In this document: in pieces, positions 5,697-6,693 of the stretch | How positions within the stretch are numbered: position 1 is the first letter of the stretch | Layout of the letters: the number at the start of each line of letters is the position of its first letter | NCBI GenBank assembly: GCA_023251005.1 | Contig: JAHEZR010000052.1 | Location: forward strand, 1-6,693 | Length of the DNA stretch: 6,693 nucleotides | Reading direction: 5' to 3' | Source: Ignavibacteriota bacterium | GTDB taxonomy: Bacteria > Bacteroidota > UBA10030 > JAHEZR01 | The notes under the pieces: generated by a model | The model's input: only the letters and a program-made list of their open reading frames with translations | Told to the model about the DNA's origin: nothing | The model's database searches: none | Program-made: the position numbers and the translations under genes

Positions 5697-6693
5697 ATGA
5701 CCACTGAAACAAAAAATGCCGATCTTTCTGCTCTTAGAATCAATCGCGCCGTCAGCTCTGAAACACGACCAAGCAAATCGCAGGTTAGCCTGAAGATTGG
5801 AATCGGGTTTCTCGCCGTCGTACTTTTGGCGGCGGCGTATTTCATGCTGAGCAGTCAGTTCGAGTCGGCAGTGGAGGTACAACTTGTAACAGCGTCCTAC
5901 ACATCTCCATCGCAGGCAAACGCTGTTCTAACCGCAAGCGGCTATGTCGTCGCCCAGAGGAAAGCCGCAGTTGCCTCGAAAGCAACGGGCCGCCTCGAGG
6001 TTCTCCGCGTCGAGGAGGGAGACCGAGTGAAAAAAGGGGAGGTCATTGCGCAAATTGAGGACTCCGATGTGCAAGCAGCTCTCGACCAAGCGCGGGCAAA
6101 CTTACGTCAGTTTGAAGCAGAACTCAACGATGCTCAACAAACTCTTACCCGGCAACGAACCTTGTTGTCTCAAGGACTCGCTTCACAAGCCGAGTACGAT
6201 GCGGCCGAAGCTCGGTATCAGCGCGTCGTGGCATCTATTGAGGCGGCAAAGGCTGCGGTCGCCGCTGCGGAAGTCGCAACGGAAAACACCCGCATCCGCG
6301 CACCGTTCGATGGGACCGTCCTCACAAAGCATGCAGATGTCGGAGAAGTGGTGGCCCCTTTCGCGGCAACATCAAGCTCACGGGGCGCCGTTGTTACCCT
6401 GGCGGACATGGCCTCGTTGGAAGTCGAAGCTGATGTGTCTGAATCCAACATCGAGCGAGTCACGCCCGGGCAGGCTTGCGAAATTACCCTCGATGCATAT
6501 CCTGACCAGCGCTATGAAGGATATGTCAGCAAGATTGTCCCAACGGCAGATCGGGCAAAGGCAACGGTGCTCACGAAAGTGAAGTTCAAGTCGTATGACC
6601 GCCGAGTCCTGCCAGAGATGAGCGCTAAAGTAATTTTTTTGTTGAAGCGTCCTGATCCTTCAACTGTCAGAGGAAAGTCTCTGTTGACTCTTC
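5697..6693 (+). CDS. Periplasmic adaptor (membrane fusion) protein of an RND or MacAB-type efflux system (3' end cut off by the window)
   Basis: The frame is open from ATG 5697 to the window edge, giving 332 residues. An in-frame stop at 5661 and no other start codon before this ATG fix the start, although no Shine-Dalgarno is evident. Residues 1-31 are cytoplasmic, and 32-51 form one membrane anchor (IGIGFLAVVLLAAAYFML). A beta strand and first lipoyl half follow at about 77-121 (ASGYVVAQRKAAVASKATG, then VEEGDRVKKGEVIAQIEDSD). An Ala/Gln-rich coiled-coil hairpin spans about 122-196 and the second lipoyl half is near 197-222 (TRIRAPFDGTVLTKHADVGEVV). A beta-barrel domain follows, ending with LPEMSAKVIFL near 305-315. 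Such proteins span the periplasm and link an inner-membrane pump to an outer-membrane TolC-like channel. In many genomes relatives precede MacB-type ABC genes, but the pump partner lies outside the window. The substrate is unknown. Confidence 0.92.
   Translation, partial: MTTETKNADLSALRINRAVSSETRPSKSQVSLKIGIGFLAVVLLAAAYFMLSSQFESAVEVQLVTASYTSPSQANAVLTASGYVVAQRKAAVASKATGRLEVLRVEEGDRVKKGEVIAQIEDSDVQAALDQARANLRQFEAELNDAQQTLTRQRTLLSQGLASQAEYDAAEARYQRVVASIEAAKAAVAAAEVATENTRIRAPFDGTVLTKHADVGEVVAPFAATSSSRGAVVTLADMASLEVEADVSESNIERVTPGQACEITLDAYPDQRYEGYVSKIVPTADRAKATVLTKVKFKSYDRRVLPEMSAKVIFLLKRPDPSTVRGKSLLTL

Noticed and set aside
5601..5882. 93-codon minus-strand frame across tRNA-Glu and the adaptor start
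   Set aside because: It runs antisense through a tRNA gene and a real gene, and its sequence is partly the tRNA complement.
6046..6582. 178-codon open frame on the plus strand inside the adaptor gene
   Set aside because: It is out of frame with the clearly homologous adaptor protein, has low-complexity Ser/Arg-rich content and no recognisable domain; it is a shadow frame.

Overview
The window is a conventional bacterial chromosome segment with mid-range base composition. It holds six protein-coding genes, two of them cut by the window edges, and three tRNA genes. The organism is probably Gram-negative, because one gene encodes a Wza/SLBB-type outer-membrane polysaccharide export protein and another a periplasmic adaptor of an efflux pump. 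None of the three tRNAs has an encoded CCA tail, and lutA has an AT-rich leader with no visible Shine-Dalgarno. Together with the style of the SLBB protein (helical N-terminal region, then poly-export and SLBB domains), this loosely suggests the Bacteroidota/Ignavibacteria/Chlorobi neighbourhood. That placement is an inference and was not tested.

Left block, minus strand (1-2130): an extended-SDR nucleotide-sugar epimerase (1039-1974) is followed 31 bp downstream by a polysaccharide export protein (1007 down past position 1). They look like the start of a surface-polysaccharide operon: one gene makes or interconverts an activated sugar and the other belongs to the export channel. A good sigma70-like promoter (TTGACT, 17 bp, TAAATT) lies upstream at 2093-2121, and an inverted repeat covers its -35 box.

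Middle block, minus strand (2229-5098): a complete lutA-lutB-lutC operon, encoding the three-subunit iron-sulfur L-lactate oxidation system first characterised in Bacillus subtilis. The genes are tightly packed (23 bp and 9 bp gaps), and a weak hairpin follows lutC. No lactate permease or LutR-type regulator is visible in the window.

Right block, plus strand (5298-6693): a divergently oriented tRNA cluster, Arg(TCT), His(GTG) and Glu(TTC). It is followed 42 bp later by the start of a membrane-fusion/periplasmic adaptor protein of the RND/MacA type, which runs off the right edge. The 199 bp between lutA and tRNA-Arg is the divergent control region and carries a 10-bp direct repeat spaced exactly 21 bp.

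I found no CRISPR array, insertion sequence, prophage or toxin-antitoxin gene, and no clear sign of an undescribed system. The observations worth following are small regulatory structures and a repeated trailer motif behind two of the tRNAs.
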